Assembly (NCBI RefSeq): GCF_004124315.2
Contig: NZ_CP096889.1
Coordinates: 2,029,001-2,093,000 of the forward strand
DNA length: 64,000 nt
Source: Bacillus cabrialesii
GTDB taxonomy: Bacteria; Bacillota; Bacilli; Bacillales; Bacillaceae
Reading direction: 5' to 3'
The translations under genes and the position numbers were made by a program. Within the stretch, counting starts at the first letter, position 1, and the number at the start of each line of letters is the position of its first letter. Under the pieces are notes generated by a model. It was not told the DNA's origin. It ran no database searches and worked only from the letters and a program-made list of their open reading frames with translations. Positions 10,501-19,925 of the stretch are shown one piece after another.

Positions 10501-12215
10501 ATCAGTAATTGAGCCGCTTGACTGTCCTTCAGCAGGAAAGAAAGACGTTCTTCTGGAAAATTTGGATCAAGCGGCATATAAGCGCATCCTGCTTTCCAAA
10601 TCCCAAGTAAAGCCGCAGGCATTTCCATTGACCGGCCCATCATCACAGCGACGATATCTCCAGGTTCAGCGCCTTTTTCTATCAGGGTGTGCGCAATCTG
10701 ATTGGCTCTTCCATTTAATTGGCGATAGGTCCAGCATTCGTCTCCCATTTTCAATGCAGCAGCTTCAGGTGTTTTGTGAGCTTGTTCCTCGAACAATTGG
10801 GAGATCGTTTTGTTTGCATAAAGACGCTCTGTTTTGTTAAACAATTGGATAACCTGTTGCTCCTCCGGCGGCACGATATTGATGTCACTGACGGCAATAT
10901 CGGGATGTGTGACAATACAATCCAGAGCTTGCTTTAGATGGCCCTGAATCCGCAGCATCTCTTCACGTTCGAAAACGGCTGCGTTGTAGCTGAATTTGAT
11001 ATAAAATGATTCTCCCGGAACGATAACGATATTAAAGTCGTAATTGGTTTGCTCCGACATTGAAATGTCACCCAGCTTCAACGCCTTTTCCTCATTCTCG
11101 CTCTCAATGCGTAATGCCTGATCAAGCTGTACAGGATAATTTTCAAAGACAAAAATATGATCGATCAACCCTTGCTTCAATGGACTATGGTTTTGAATGT
11201 CATAAAGCGGGTAATACCCATGCTGTTCAGATGATAAAATATCCTCCTGCACGGCTTTGACCAGCGAAGAAAACGTCATGCCCTCCGCAGATTGAATTCG
11301 CACTGGGACCGTATTAATAAACAAGCCGACCATTGATTCAATCCCGTCAATCGCTGACGGGCGTCCTGATATAACGGAACCAAAAACTGCATCATCAGCT
11401 GCGTTGTATCTGTGCAGAAGCACGCCCCAAATACTCATAAACAACGTGTTTAGTGTAACTCCCCAATTCTGGGCGGCCTCTGTCAGTTTCTTAACCATTT
11501 CCGGTGTTAAAGAAAAGCTGATCTGAGCAGCTATATAATCCCCGTTCTCTGGGCGGCGCTTTATCCGGGGAATAGTAGCGGTATTGCCGTATTCCTCCAA
11601 ATATCCGCTCCAGTAAGCGGCAGTCTCTTCTTGATTTTGTTCTCCAAGCCATTCAATATAACGGCTGTACGGTACCGTGCTGCCAAGCTGCACAGGCCTG
11701 TTATTGCTGAGTGAATCATACATGCTGAAAAACTCTTTAAGAATAATGCCGAGACACCAGCCATCCATGATGATATGGTGATGTGTCCATACACACGTAT
11801 ATTTGCTGTCGCCTCTATCAAAAAGGGCAAGACGCATTAATGGATCTTTTTGCAAATCAAATCCTTTATCCCGATCCTCGGTCATAAAAGCATCAATCAA
11901 CGTCTGCTGTTCATGATCAGCCAGATGAGAAAAATCTTCTCTATACACTGTCAATTCGCGTTTTGACAAGACTACCTGCTGCGGCCCTGTAAGATCTGGT
12001 ACTTCTTTAATAAAAATCGTTCTGAAAATATCATATCGGGAGACAAGAAGGTTTAAGCTCTTTTGAAACGAGTCGATGCATAGATTCCCCGTGATCGTAA
12101 ACGAGGTCTGTTCGACATAGGCTTTTGAGCTGAAATCCATCAGTGAATGAAACAGCATTCCTTCCTGCATGTGCGATAACGGATAAATATCTTGAATTTG
12201 TGCCGATTGTGCCAT
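4533..12215 (-). CDS. ppsB: Plipastatin synthetase subunit B (two modules, C-A-T-C-A-T-E)
   Basis: This 2560-residue synthetase is expected to add Tyr3 and D-allo-Thr4 to plipastatin. Domain order is read from motifs: condensation (HHHIIMDGWCLG near residue 150), adenylation, carrier with QLGGQSL (Ser near 998), condensation (HHIIADGVSMS), adenylation, carrier with ELGGDSI (Ser near 2041) and a C-terminal epimerase (HHLVIDAVSW near 2223). The GGDS form of the second carrier is typical of carriers that feed an epimerase, which agrees with a D-residue at position 4. I chose the ATG at 12215, which gives MAQSAQIQD; a TTG seven codons upstream is possible but has no better ribosome site. The gene follows ppsA by 24 bp and precedes ppsC by 18 bp, so it is part of one long operon. 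Confidence 0.96.
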   Translation of the reverse strand: MAQSAQIQDIYPLSHMQEGMLFHSLMDFSSKAYVEQTSFTITGNLCIDSFQKSLNLLVSRYDIFRTIFIKEVPDLTGPQQVVLSKRELTVYREDFSHLADHEQQTLIDAFMTEDRDKGFDLQKDPLMRLALFDRGDSKYTCVWTHHHIIMDGWCLGIILKEFFSMYDSLSNNRPVQLGSTVPYSRYIEWLGEQNQEETAAYWSGYLEEYGNTATIPRIKRRPENGDYIAAQISFSLTPEMVKKLTEAAQNWGVTLNTLFMSIWGVLLHRYNAADDAVFGSVISGRPSAIDGIESMVGLFINTVPVRIQSAEGMTFSSLVKAVQEDILSSEQHGYYPLYDIQNHSPLKQGLIDHIFVFENYPVQLDQALRIESENEEKALKLGDISMSEQTNYDFNIVIVPGESFYIKFSYNAAVFEREEMLRIQGHLKQALDCIVTHPDIAVSDINIVPPEEQQVIQLFNKTERLYANKTISQLFEEQAHKTPEAAALKMGDECWTYRQLNGRANQIAHTLIEKGAEPGDIVAVMMGRSMEMPAALLGIWKAGCAYMPLDPNFPEERLSFLLKDSQAAQLLIEEDLITFIPPHYEGEMIPIERTERHQTAAPDVPSGDLAYLIYTSGTTGRPKGVLVDHQGIANTLQWRREEYGMAEQDISLHLFSYVFDGCVTSLFTPLLSGACVLLTTDDEAKDVLALKRKIACYKVSHMIIVPSLYRVLLEVMTAEDAKSLRIVTFAGEAVTPDLLEMSQKICPSAELANEYGPTENSVATTILRQLNEKERITIGHPIANTKVSVLHGNQMQPIGAAGELCISGAGLARGYYKQPELTEKAFFYHPFLEGDRVYRTGDAGRFLPDGTIEYVGRFDDQVKIRGYRIELGEIETVLRQAPGVKEAAVLARDVSAEEKELVAYIVSEKGNSLPDLYRHLAGTLPSYMIPASMINISRMPLTSSGKLDRSALPEPESNASLTYMPPRTLIEADLAHIWEDVLNKQQIGIRDDFFQLGGQSLKAAALVSRIHKKLNVELPLSEVFSNPTIESMAVKLMSLKEHVFTQIEPAVHRDVYPLSFSQKRLYALHQLADDSTGYNMPAVLELNGDLDRQRLRSVLTVLVNRHEALRTVFELDKGEPVQIIYPEMDVDLKELEMESEKMLESAIESFIKPFDLSSGPLFRACVISMGNKRGFLLLDMHHIIADGVSMSTLVQEFTDLYCGKELPDLNLHYKDFAVWQQEKYPKELYKKQEAYWLNQLGGSLPVLDLPIDKTRPRLPDFSGGTIEVHIDKDMADELRHLMAETGTTLYMILLAVYSILLSKLSRQEDIVVGSPAAGRPHADLERVIGMFVNTLAMRSQPEGHKTFSSYLQDIRHLALTAYEHQDYPFEELADKLHTHREVNRNPLFDAMLVLQSSEDFQFEVPGLSISSVTPKHDISKFDLTLHAEEHSGGIRCRFEYSTALFEKETIARWASYFIELLKSVMADTEMRISDIQLLPAAERNLLVEEMGQYAAFPRNENIVSLFEKKAAEHPEHLAVVCGDSQLTYRELNEKAERTAAMLIKQGISTGDIVGLMLDRSPDMVIGVLSILKAGGAYLPIDPEYPQERMSFMLNDSGAEMLLTERGQIKPPDYNGHILYIDEGENDSIPIDYKIQETLADQPAYVIYTSGTTGQPKGVIVEHRNVISLLKHQNLPFEFGHEDVWTFFHSYCFDFSVWEMFGALLNGSTLVVVSKETARDPQAFRLLLKKERVTVLNQTPTAFYGLMHEDQNHSDRLNIRYVIFGGEALQPGMLQSWNDKYPHTDLINMYGITETTVHVTFKKLSAADIAKNRSNIGRPLSTLQAYVMDAHMNLQPIGVPGELYIGGEGVARGYLNRVELTADRFVPNPYLPGDRLYRTGDLAKRLSNGELEYLGRIDDQVKVRGHRIELGEIQAALLQHPIIKEAAVITRADEQGQTAVYAYMVTKDQQAANTSHIRASLKTMLPDFMLPARLIQIDSIPLTVNGKLDQKALPEPEKHAYPADDISPRNEIEKVMAAIWEELLDVDELGVNANFFELGGDSIKALQVCARLKQRGFETTVREMFEHQTLGDLSAQVRKAVHVIDQGPVEGEITWTPIQQWFFSQSLETHHFNQSVMLYRAERFDEIALRKVLKSLVTHHDALRIVCKYEDGQPVQLNRGIDLPDDELYALELFDVKGNLTEARNRIKETASQMQKHICLETGPLLHTGLFRTENGDHLFLTIHHLVIDAVSWRILFEDFSTAYKQAVTGESIHLPQKTDSYLTYSQKIADYAKSRQMHREAAYWDERENRHIQPIPKDNDAAPNTFKETEVIDFELSRHHTELLLTAAHKAYSTEMNDILLTALGLALQQWTGSDQFKISMEGHGRESYLEDIDISRTVGWFTSIYPVWLDMSDSDHKNNDERLSHLIKQTKDMLHRIPHKGAGYGVLKYISKRWGSEKNSPEISFNYLGQFDQDIQSKAFEVSDIKPENEISPNWERPYALDISGAVSSGCLNMHIIYNRLQFEEKTIQTFAGHFKQALENILEHCTGKESREWSASDFTDEDLTLDELSEIMGAVNKL

Positions 12216-12239
12216 CAATTCCACACACCTTTTCAAAAG

Positions 12240-15200
12240 TTAAAGATCTTTTACAAGATTTTCGATGCTAGATAATGCAGACAACGTTAATTCCTTATTG
12301 CTGAAATCACTCAGCGTTTTTTCGCGTGCTTTTTTCTGCGAGCAATGCTCAATCGTCTCGATAAGATGCCTGTGAAAACGATCCATAAAACACTCAATTG
12401 TGTGTTTGCTGAATACTTGGGTGTATACCGCTTTTACTTGAAGCCGTCCGTCTGTAATGAGAGCATTGATGTCCAGCTCATATTCTCGTTCTCTCTCACC
12501 CGCTATTTCGTAACGAGGCTGGTAATATGATAATTGAAACGTTTCAGCTTCCTTCTCTTCGCTAAATTGGCCAAGATAATTAAAGCTGACCTCAGGCTCT
12601 TTATGCGGCAGTTCTCCTTTGTGTGTTAACAATCCGTAACCAGTTCCTTTGTTCGGCACTCTTCTAAGCATATCTTTTGTCGTCTTAATTCGGTAAGCAA
12701 GCTGATCCTCGAAAGGCTCGGGAATACTCATGTCCAGCAGAATAGGATAAATGGAAGTAAACCAGCCAACTGTACGTGAAATATCAATATTTGGCGCATG
12801 CCCTTCTCTTCCGTGTCCCTCAGTGCTGATCACGATTTGGTCATGCCCTGTCCATTCAGAAAGCGCCAATCCTAAAGCCGTAAGCAAAAGCTCGTTGGCA
12901 TCAGTGCCATAGGCTTTCTGAGTTTCAAACAGCAATTTTTCAGTCCAGTCCCCGGATAGTGCAAACATCGAGCTATCACTGTTCAATTGCAGTCTGTCCG
13001 GCATATTCTCCGTGTCCTTAGGCAGAAAAGCAGTGTGAGCGTCCAAAATCGTTTGCCAATACGGTTTTTCTGCAAGCAATTGTTTGCTTTCAGCTATTTG
13101 TGCAAGACCACTGGCGTAGGACAAATAAGAATCGGTTTTGGGCGGCAGTTGGACCTCTTGTTTTTCTAAAGCCTGCTGGTATGCTGCCGCTAAATCCTCA
13201 AGCAGAATTCTCCATGAAACGCCATCGATCACAAGATGGTGAAGCGCAATCAGAAGATGATCCCCTTCTCCCGTTTTAAACAAACCTGCTTGCAGCAGAG
13301 GCCCGTTTTGTACATTCATTTTGCTTTGAATGACGGTTTCCTCTGCGGATAGTTTTTCATCAAGATGAGTTCTTTCCAGCAATTCTTTTTTCCAATCTGC
13401 GATGTGAAGGCCGAACAGTTCATAATCCTTGTGATTTATTCCGCGATTATACTGAACGACATGGCCGTTTTGGTCTCGTTGAAAAACCATGCGAATTGCA
13501 TCATGATGCTCGGTTATTTTACGCAGCGCTAGACGAAGCGCGTTAGCATTAAATCCTTTTTCACTGAAAAGCATGACGGACTGGTTGTAATGATCGTGAA
13601 AAGCATGAGCCTGTCCGAAAAATCTTCGCTGAATCGGGGTGAGGCCAGCTTCACCTTCCGCAGGTCCCTGGTCCGCTTGAGTTGCCGATGGTTTGATATG
13701 TCCGCTTAGTTCCTGAATTGTTGGATAACGGAATAAGTCGCGTATTGTCATGCTCCAGCCTTCAGCTGCCAGCCGTGCTGCCACTTGTAATGCTTTAATT
13801 GAGTCTCCGCCAAGCTCAAAAAAGGAATCGTGAATGCCGACTCGTGACAAGCTCAGTACATCTTCCCATATATACGCCATCGTTTTTTGCATGTCGTTAA
13901 CTGGTGCGGTATATGGGCGCGACAACACATTATTTGGAGCCGGCAAGGCATTTCTGTCCAGCTTTCCATTTAGGGTCAGCGGCATATTTTCTAAAGGAAT
14001 CAGATGCGCAGGAACCATATACGCTGGGAGCTCCTTTGTTAAAGCAGCACGGAGAGCATTCGTATTGACATCTGAAGGCACAATATATGCTGCCAAACCA
14101 GCATGTCCATTCTTATCATGCTGAACGGTAACAGCAGCTTCTCTGACAAGCCCCGTTTGAAGCAGAACACTTTCAATTTCTTCTGTTTCAATTCTGTATC
14201 CATTTATCTTCACTTGATAATCCATTCGGCCAAGAAGCCGGATCGTTCCGTTTGGAAGCAAGCAGGCTCGATCGCCGGTTCTGTACAGTCTCTCTCCTGA
14301 GACAAATGGATTTTCTGTAAATTTCATTTGTGTTAAGTCAGGTTTATTATGATAGCCTTTCGCAACACCTGCCCCGCCGATGCACAGTTCGCCTGCAACG
14401 CCAATAGGCTGAATTTGACCAGTCTGGCTAAGTACGTACATACGTACATTTGGCAGCGGGCTGCCGATTGGTACGTTATCTCCCGTCCACTCTTCTCCCA
14501 TACTTGTTTCATAAAAGCTCGAATCAATCGTTGCCTCTGTGACACCATAGCTATTGATGATGCGCATGCTTTGGCCAAAGCGTTCTGTTAATGTTTTGAA
14601 ATCTTGAGCTTTCACCATGTCAGAACCAAGAATCAGTATGTCTAAGTCAGGAAGCTTGAGCTGGTTGCGGTATATATACTCCATCACCGGAATAATGAGA
14701 GCAGGTGTGGACTCCATCATCGTGATTCTCTTAGAGCTCATGATTTTATATATTTCAGCAGGTTCCAGGCGCTTTTCATCCGGGCAAACGATGAGAGTCC
14801 CGCCGTTGGTCAATGTTCTTGCCAAATCTCCTGAGAAGACATCGAATGAAAAGCTCGCGATTTGGAGCAGTCTGACAGGCTTCTGATCCAATTCGTAAAT
14901 TTGACGCCACGCAAGAGCAGCATGAGTAAAGTTACGATAGGTGACAATAACACCTTTAGGCGCACCTGTAGTTCCTGACGTATAAATGATATATGCTGCA
15001 TCTTCAGGAGCAGGTGATAAGTTAAGGTTACAGCTATTTTCTTCATATGAGACTTCATCATCAAGGCAGATGTGGGACATCTCAGATTCAGATGTGTTTG
15101 AAATCAAATGCTTCAATTCCTGTTGTAAAAGAAGAATATCTGCTCCGCTATCACGAAGAATGTATTCAATGCGAGCTTTTGGGTAGTGTGAATCGATTGG

Positions 15201-18200
15201 GATATACACTCCGCCAGCTTTCATCACTGCCAGTACTCCAACAATTGCATCAATGGACCGCTTGGCTAAAACAGCCACAGTTGGTCTCGTCCCTTTTCTT
15301 CTTTGCAATGTCCGCGCCAGCCGATTGGCTTTTTCATTTAGAAGCCGATAGCTAATCTCTGTTTCATCATCAATAACAGCTATATGTTCTGGTGTTTCTT
15401 CAGCTCTTGCTTCAAATATGCGATGAAATGCGGTATCTTTTTTAGAAAATTCAACTTGAGTTTTGTTGAATTCAGTAAGTATTTTTTGTTTTTCTTTTTC
15501 ACTAAGTATGTTTATTTGTGAAAGTCTTGTTTCAGGATTAGAAATGGCCGCATGCAGAAATTCAATAAAATGAGCTGCCCAGCGTTTCATCGTAGCTTTC
15601 AAAAATACTTCTGTACTGAATTCCAATTCAAAGCAAAGGGCACCATCTGTTTCCGTTGCTATTAACGTGATATCGAATAAAGAAATGTGCTGTGCGACAT
15701 TGGCATCCCGGACTTTTACCTCTTCCAGTTTCACGTCCTGCTTTTCCATATTTTGAAGGATGAACATCGCATCAAATACTGGATTCCGGCTCATATCCCG
15801 TGTTAATTGAAGTTTATCGACAAGCTCTTCGAACGGATAATCCTGATGTTCATAAGCTTCCAATGCAGTCTCACGCACTTCCTGCAAATACTGCACAAAC
15901 GGCTTTTCGCCCTCCGGGCGTGCCCGAAGCGCCAGCGTGTTCACAAACATGCCGAGTATCGGCTCAAGATCCTTGTGCGGCCGGCCGGCAATTGGCGATC
16001 CGACAATGATATCTTCCTGGCCGCTTAAGCGCGACAATAACGCTGTGTAGGCCGCAAGGAGCACCATGTACAGTGTGCTTCCGTTTTCCCGTGCCAGCTT
16101 GTGAAGCCCTGATGCGGCCTCTTGATCAAGCGTAAAGGAGACCTTGTCACCCGCGAAGCTCCGCACCGGCGGGCGGGTATGATCAGCCGGAAGATCCAGC
16201 ACCGGCAGCTCGCCCTCGAGCTGCTTCAGCCAGTACGTCTCCTGCGTCTGGTACGCGTCTCCTTTTTTATATCCTTCCTGCCATACGGCGTAGTCTTTAT
16301 ATTGAATGGGAAGCGCCTGAAGGGTCCGGTTGTTGTACAGCTCCCCGAATTCCCGAATCAGAATGTTGACGGAAACACCGTCTGATATAATGTGATGCAT
16401 ATCAACCAGCAACAGGTGCCGTTCACCTGATACCTTTACGATTTGGGCACGGAACAGCGGAGCTTGGCTGAGATCAAACGGTTTGATAAACGCGGCTGCC
16501 GCTTCCTGTTCGGTTTGCTCGCCGAGGACTGCTGTCTGTAATGCAAACGGCACCTCGTCATGGATGCGCTGCACCGGCTCGCCGCCGTCATCCTGTTCGA
16601 AGGATGTCCGAAGCGACTCGTGGCGCTTGATCAGCTCTTTGAAAGCCCTGTCCAGCCTTTCGGGATCGAGCTTCCCTTCCAGTTCTAATACAGCCGGCAT
16701 ATTGTAGCCTGTCCCTCCGTCCTCCAGCTGCTGAAGGACATAAATCCGCTTTTGGGCAGAGGAAACCGGATAGGTATCACGCTGTTCCGCCGGTTTCATT
16801 GCTTCATATGGACTGCCCGTTCCTTCACGGATAACAGAAGCCAGCCCTTCTACCGTCGGATGGGCAAACACATCTTTCAGCGGGACCTGTACATCGAACT
16901 CTTTTGAGATCCGGGACACAAGCGCCGTTGCTTTTAGAGAATGTCCTCCGCGGTCAAAGAAGTTGTCGTGAATCCCGACAGGGCCGTTTTTCAGCACGTC
17001 CTCCCACAGCTGGGCAAGCTTCATCTCGGTCACATTTCTCGGCGCCGTGTAAGTCTCCGCATCTGCAGCTCCGCCAGGAGCTGGCAGGGCGTTTCGGTCC
17101 AGTTTCCCGCTTGGGGTAACCGGCCACTGTTCCATCTCTATCATATGGGCTGGGATCATGTAGCTCGGCAGCAGTCTTTCAAGCTGCGTCCGCACTTCGT
17201 TTCTTCTTAGTCCTTCTGCATAGGCACATAATTCCGGCTCGCCGCTGTCTGTCCGTACGGTAACGGCTGCATCCCTGATGCCCTCTATGCCTCTTAGCAC
17301 CGCTTCAATTTCTCCGGGCTCAATCCGGTAGCCGCGGATTTTCACCTGATCATCCGTGCGGCCGAGGAATTCAACATGCCCGTCAGGGAGCCAGCGCGCC
17401 AAATCCCCGGTTTTGTACATGCGTTCACCTGGATAAAACGGGTCCTCAAGAAAACGCTCCTCCGTTAATGCCGGCCGATTCAAATAGCCTCTGGTAACAC
17501 CCGCTCCGGCAATGTACAGTTCGCCGGCAACACCGCAAGGCTGTACGGCTAAATGCGGATCTAAAACATACAAACGCGCACCGGGTACGGGCTTCCCGAT
17601 CGGAATCCGCAAGCGACCCCTGTCCCGCTCTGGGTCCAACACATAAAATGCCGCGTCTACCGTTGCTTCTGTCGGTCCGTACCCATGGATCAGCGATACA
17701 TGCGGCAATAAAGAAGCAAAACGGGCTGCCATATGGGGCGCAAGCGGTTCACCTCCGGCGAATACACGTTGCAAGCTTGTCATGTCACTCAGCCTTTCGA
17801 TTTCCGCTTGATCCAAAAAGCTGTTCAGCATAGCCGGAATAAAATGAACCGTTGTCACCTTTTCCTGATGAATGGCTTTTACGATCAATGCCGGATCTTT
17901 CTCCCAGCCGGGCGGAAGCAGATAAGCCGAAGCGCCGGCAAGCGACCACCAAAACAGCTGCCACACAGATGCATCAAAGGAAAAAGAGGTTTTCACCATG
18001 ACAATGTCATCTTCCTGAAGCGGAAACTGGTGCTGCATGCCGGTCAGAAAGGAAACAGCCTGGCGGTGCTCAACGGCCACTCCTTTTGGCTGTCCGGTAG
18101 AGCCTGATGTATAAATGACATAGGCGAGAGAACCGCCGTCAGCAGGAACAAATACATGATTTTCTGCTTTTTCGCCCGCAAGAGATGCCATGTCAACTTC

Positions 18201-19925
18201 AAGCGTTTCGCCAGAAAAGTTCGGCACGGAGCATCCCGGCTGTGTCAGCAAGAGCGCTGCCCCGCTGTCTTTCAGCATGTAGCTCAGCCGCTCCTCTGGA
18301 TACGCAGGGTCAAGCGGCAAATAGGCCCCGCCTGCCTTCAATACAGCAAGTACAGCGATCAGCATGTCGGGTGACCGCTCAGACAGGACACCGACAATGC
18401 TTTCCTTCGTGATGCCGCGCGCCGCGAGGTGAGCGGCCAGCCGGCTGGCATACATGTCAAGCTCAGCGTACGTCAGCGAACCGCCGGAAAATCGAATGGC
18501 CGTCCGCTCCGGTGTGACAGCTGCATGTCGTTCAAACAGTCCGTGCAGGGTTGGGGCTTCAGGTGAAACTGCTATCGTCTTGTTAAACTCATACAACAAT
18601 TTTTGTTTTTCTCTTACGTCAGTCATATCTAATTCTTTTATCAATTTGTGAGGATGTTGAAGGGCGTTTTCCAGTAACATAAGCAGATGGTTCTGTATTC
18701 GTTTAATATCCTCAAGAGAAAACAAGGTATTTTGATAGTCGAAATTTAAATGTATGGTTCCGGTGTCTATCCGTTCCTGTATCTGAACAGAAAGCTCATT
18801 CGCGGTGTATCCGCTAAAATAAAGCGCCGTTTCATAATCAAAACCGTCAGCATTGTGCCATTGGAGCGGCTGATACTGCATAGATATACCAATAAGGTTG
18901 TGTAAATCTTTCTGTTCTTTTCTTAATTCATTCACCAGCAAATTATAAGGAAACCGTTGGTGGCGCATAACGGAAAGCTGTTCCCTGCCTACTCTGCGGA
19001 CAAAGGAAAGAAAATCCGTGTCAGGATCAACCGTTATTCTGATGGGAAGAGAACTGACGAACATACCGAGCATTTCTTTTTCAGCCTTTGACCCTCTGTT
19101 GCCATAGTAGGTGCCAATGGCAAGGTCTCTTTTAGATGTGAGCCGGCTGATGCATATGTAAAATGAAGCCATAAATAAGGAAATGATATTGATCTTGTGT
19201 TCTTCGCAAAAGATTTGAATCTTTTGCCCTAGATGAGGTGAAAGTGTGATGGTATCTCTTGATGCGGATGTGCTCTGTTTTTGTAAGGACGTCTGACCAG
19301 CTAACGAATGATATTCCGGCGGCTGCTGAAAGGTTTGAGTCCAAAATAAACGGTCCTTTACAAAACGTGAAGATTGTAGATATTGACTCTCTTTTTCGAT
19401 GTAGCTCAAGTAAGAAGGTTCAGGGTGATCAGGTAAAGAATCTTGCTTTTTCATTTTTTGATAAAGATCTATAATTTGATTCCCCATCACGTTTAAGGAG
19501 ATGCCGTCCATTATGATATGATGGAATTTCGCAAACAGCCACACCTCGTGAGTGTGTATTCTGAGGATGCAAAATTGATAAAGAGGCGAGTTGAACAGTT
19601 TAAATGGAATTCTGGCTTGATCTTGTATCCACTGCTCTATTTCTATCATTTCAACATTTGAAAAATCTATTATTTCAAGTGGAGTATATTTATATTCAGT
19701 AAGGCACAGTCGCGGTTCAGGCTCTTCTCCTTCCAGCAGCTGAAACCTGATGGCGTCATTGCGGGAGATGGAATGATTCAGCGCTTCCTCTAGAGCCTCA
19801 AGGTCAATATTGCCTCTTAATTTCACACAGGCTGTGAGATTGCAAATGCTGGTGCCTGGATCCAGCAGTTCGGTAAACCACACTCTCCTTTGGGCATGGG
19901 TTAAAGAATAAGTATGTTCGTTCAA
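12240..19925 (-). CDS. ppsA: Plipastatin synthetase subunit A, lipo-initiation enzyme (C-A-T-C-A-T-E)
   Basis: This 2561-residue first synthetase of plipastatin assembly is expected to condense a beta-hydroxy fatty acid with Glu1 and to add D-Orn2. Its N-terminal condensation domain (HHIIMDGISLN) is the acyl-starter type. Then follow adenylation 1 (about 455-960), a carrier with an unusual DRGGHSL core (Ser near 996), condensation 2 (HHIISDGVSVN near 1177), adenylation 2 (about 1495-1990), a carrier with ELGGDSI (Ser near 2041) and an epimerase (HHLVIDGVSW). The TTG at 19925 is chosen because GGAGG lies seven bases upstream. The in-frame ATG at 19946 has no such site. It is the first gene of the minus-strand pps operon; ppsB starts 24 bp after its stop. 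The stretch 15876-18570 is nearly duplicated in ppsC. Confidence 0.96.
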   Translation of the reverse strand: MNEHTYSLTHAQRRVWFTELLDPGTSICNLTACVKLRGNIDLEALEEALNHSISRNDAIRFQLLEGEEPEPRLCLTEYKYTPLEIIDFSNVEMIEIEQWIQDQARIPFKLFNSPLYQFCILRIHTHEVWLFAKFHHIIMDGISLNVMGNQIIDLYQKMKKQDSLPDHPEPSYLSYIEKESQYLQSSRFVKDRLFWTQTFQQPPEYHSLAGQTSLQKQSTSASRDTITLSPHLGQKIQIFCEEHKINIISLFMASFYICISRLTSKRDLAIGTYYGNRGSKAEKEMLGMFVSSLPIRITVDPDTDFLSFVRRVGREQLSVMRHQRFPYNLLVNELRKEQKDLHNLIGISMQYQPLQWHNADGFDYETALYFSGYTANELSVQIQERIDTGTIHLNFDYQNTLFSLEDIKRIQNHLLMLLENALQHPHKLIKELDMTDVREKQKLLYEFNKTIAVSPEAPTLHGLFERHAAVTPERTAIRFSGGSLTYAELDMYASRLAAHLAARGITKESIVGVLSERSPDMLIAVLAVLKAGGAYLPLDPAYPEERLSYMLKDSGAALLLTQPGCSVPNFSGETLEVDMASLAGEKAENHVFVPADGGSLAYVIYTSGSTGQPKGVAVEHRQAVSFLTGMQHQFPLQEDDIVMVKTSFSFDASVWQLFWWSLAGASAYLLPPGWEKDPALIVKAIHQEKVTTVHFIPAMLNSFLDQAEIERLSDMTSLQRVFAGGEPLAPHMAARFASLLPHVSLIHGYGPTEATVDAAFYVLDPERDRGRLRIPIGKPVPGARLYVLDPHLAVQPCGVAGELYIAGAGVTRGYLNRPALTEERFLEDPFYPGERMYKTGDLARWLPDGHVEFLGRTDDQVKIRGYRIEPGEIEAVLRGIEGIRDAAVTVRTDSGEPELCAYAEGLRRNEVRTQLERLLPSYMIPAHMIEMEQWPVTPSGKLDRNALPAPGGAADAETYTAPRNVTEMKLAQLWEDVLKNGPVGIHDNFFDRGGHSLKATALVSRISKEFDVQVPLKDVFAHPTVEGLASVIREGTGSPYEAMKPAEQRDTYPVSSAQKRIYVLQQLEDGGTGYNMPAVLELEGKLDPERLDRAFKELIKRHESLRTSFEQDDGGEPVQRIHDEVPFALQTAVLGEQTEQEAAAAFIKPFDLSQAPLFRAQIVKVSGERHLLLVDMHHIISDGVSVNILIREFGELYNNRTLQALPIQYKDYAVWQEGYKKGDAYQTQETYWLKQLEGELPVLDLPADHTRPPVRSFAGDKVSFTLDQEAASGLHKLARENGSTLYMVLLAAYTALLSRLSGQEDIIVGSPIAGRPHKDLEPILGMFVNTLALRARPEGEKPFVQYLQEVRETALEAYEHQDYPFEELVDKLQLTRDMSRNPVFDAMFILQNMEKQDVKLEEVKVRDANVAQHISLFDITLIATETDGALCFELEFSTEVFLKATMKRWAAHFIEFLHAAISNPETRLSQINILSEKEKQKILTEFNKTQVEFSKKDTAFHRIFEARAEETPEHIAVIDDETEISYRLLNEKANRLARTLQRRKGTRPTVAVLAKRSIDAIVGVLAVMKAGGVYIPIDSHYPKARIEYILRDSGADILLLQQELKHLISNTSESEMSHICLDDEVSYEENSCNLNLSPAPEDAAYIIYTSGTTGAPKGVIVTYRNFTHAALAWRQIYELDQKPVRLLQIASFSFDVFSGDLARTLTNGGTLIVCPDEKRLEPAEIYKIMSSKRITMMESTPALIIPVMEYIYRNQLKLPDLDILILGSDMVKAQDFKTLTERFGQSMRIINSYGVTEATIDSSFYETSMGEEWTGDNVPIGSPLPNVRMYVLSQTGQIQPIGVAGELCIGGAGVAKGYHNKPDLTQMKFTENPFVSGERLYRTGDRACLLPNGTIRLLGRMDYQVKINGYRIETEEIESVLLQTGLVREAAVTVQHDKNGHAGLAAYIVPSDVNTNALRAALTKELPAYMVPAHLIPLENMPLTLNGKLDRNALPAPNNVLSRPYTAPVNDMQKTMAYIWEDVLSLSRVGIHDSFFELGGDSIKALQVAARLAAEGWSMTIRDLFRYPTIQELSGHIKPSATQADQGPAEGEAGLTPIQRRFFGQAHAFHDHYNQSVMLFSEKGFNANALRLALRKITEHHDAIRMVFQRDQNGHVVQYNRGINHKDYELFGLHIADWKKELLERTHLDEKLSAEETVIQSKMNVQNGPLLQAGLFKTGEGDHLLIALHHLVIDGVSWRILLEDLAAAYQQALEKQEVQLPPKTDSYLSYASGLAQIAESKQLLAEKPYWQTILDAHTAFLPKDTENMPDRLQLNSDSSMFALSGDWTEKLLFETQKAYGTDANELLLTALGLALSEWTGHDQIVISTEGHGREGHAPNIDISRTVGWFTSIYPILLDMSIPEPFEDQLAYRIKTTKDMLRRVPNKGTGYGLLTHKGELPHKEPEVSFNYLGQFSEEKEAETFQLSYYQPRYEIAGEREREYELDINALITDGRLQVKAVYTQVFSKHTIECFMDRFHRHLIETIEHCSQKKAREKTLSDFSNKELTLSALSSIENLVKDL

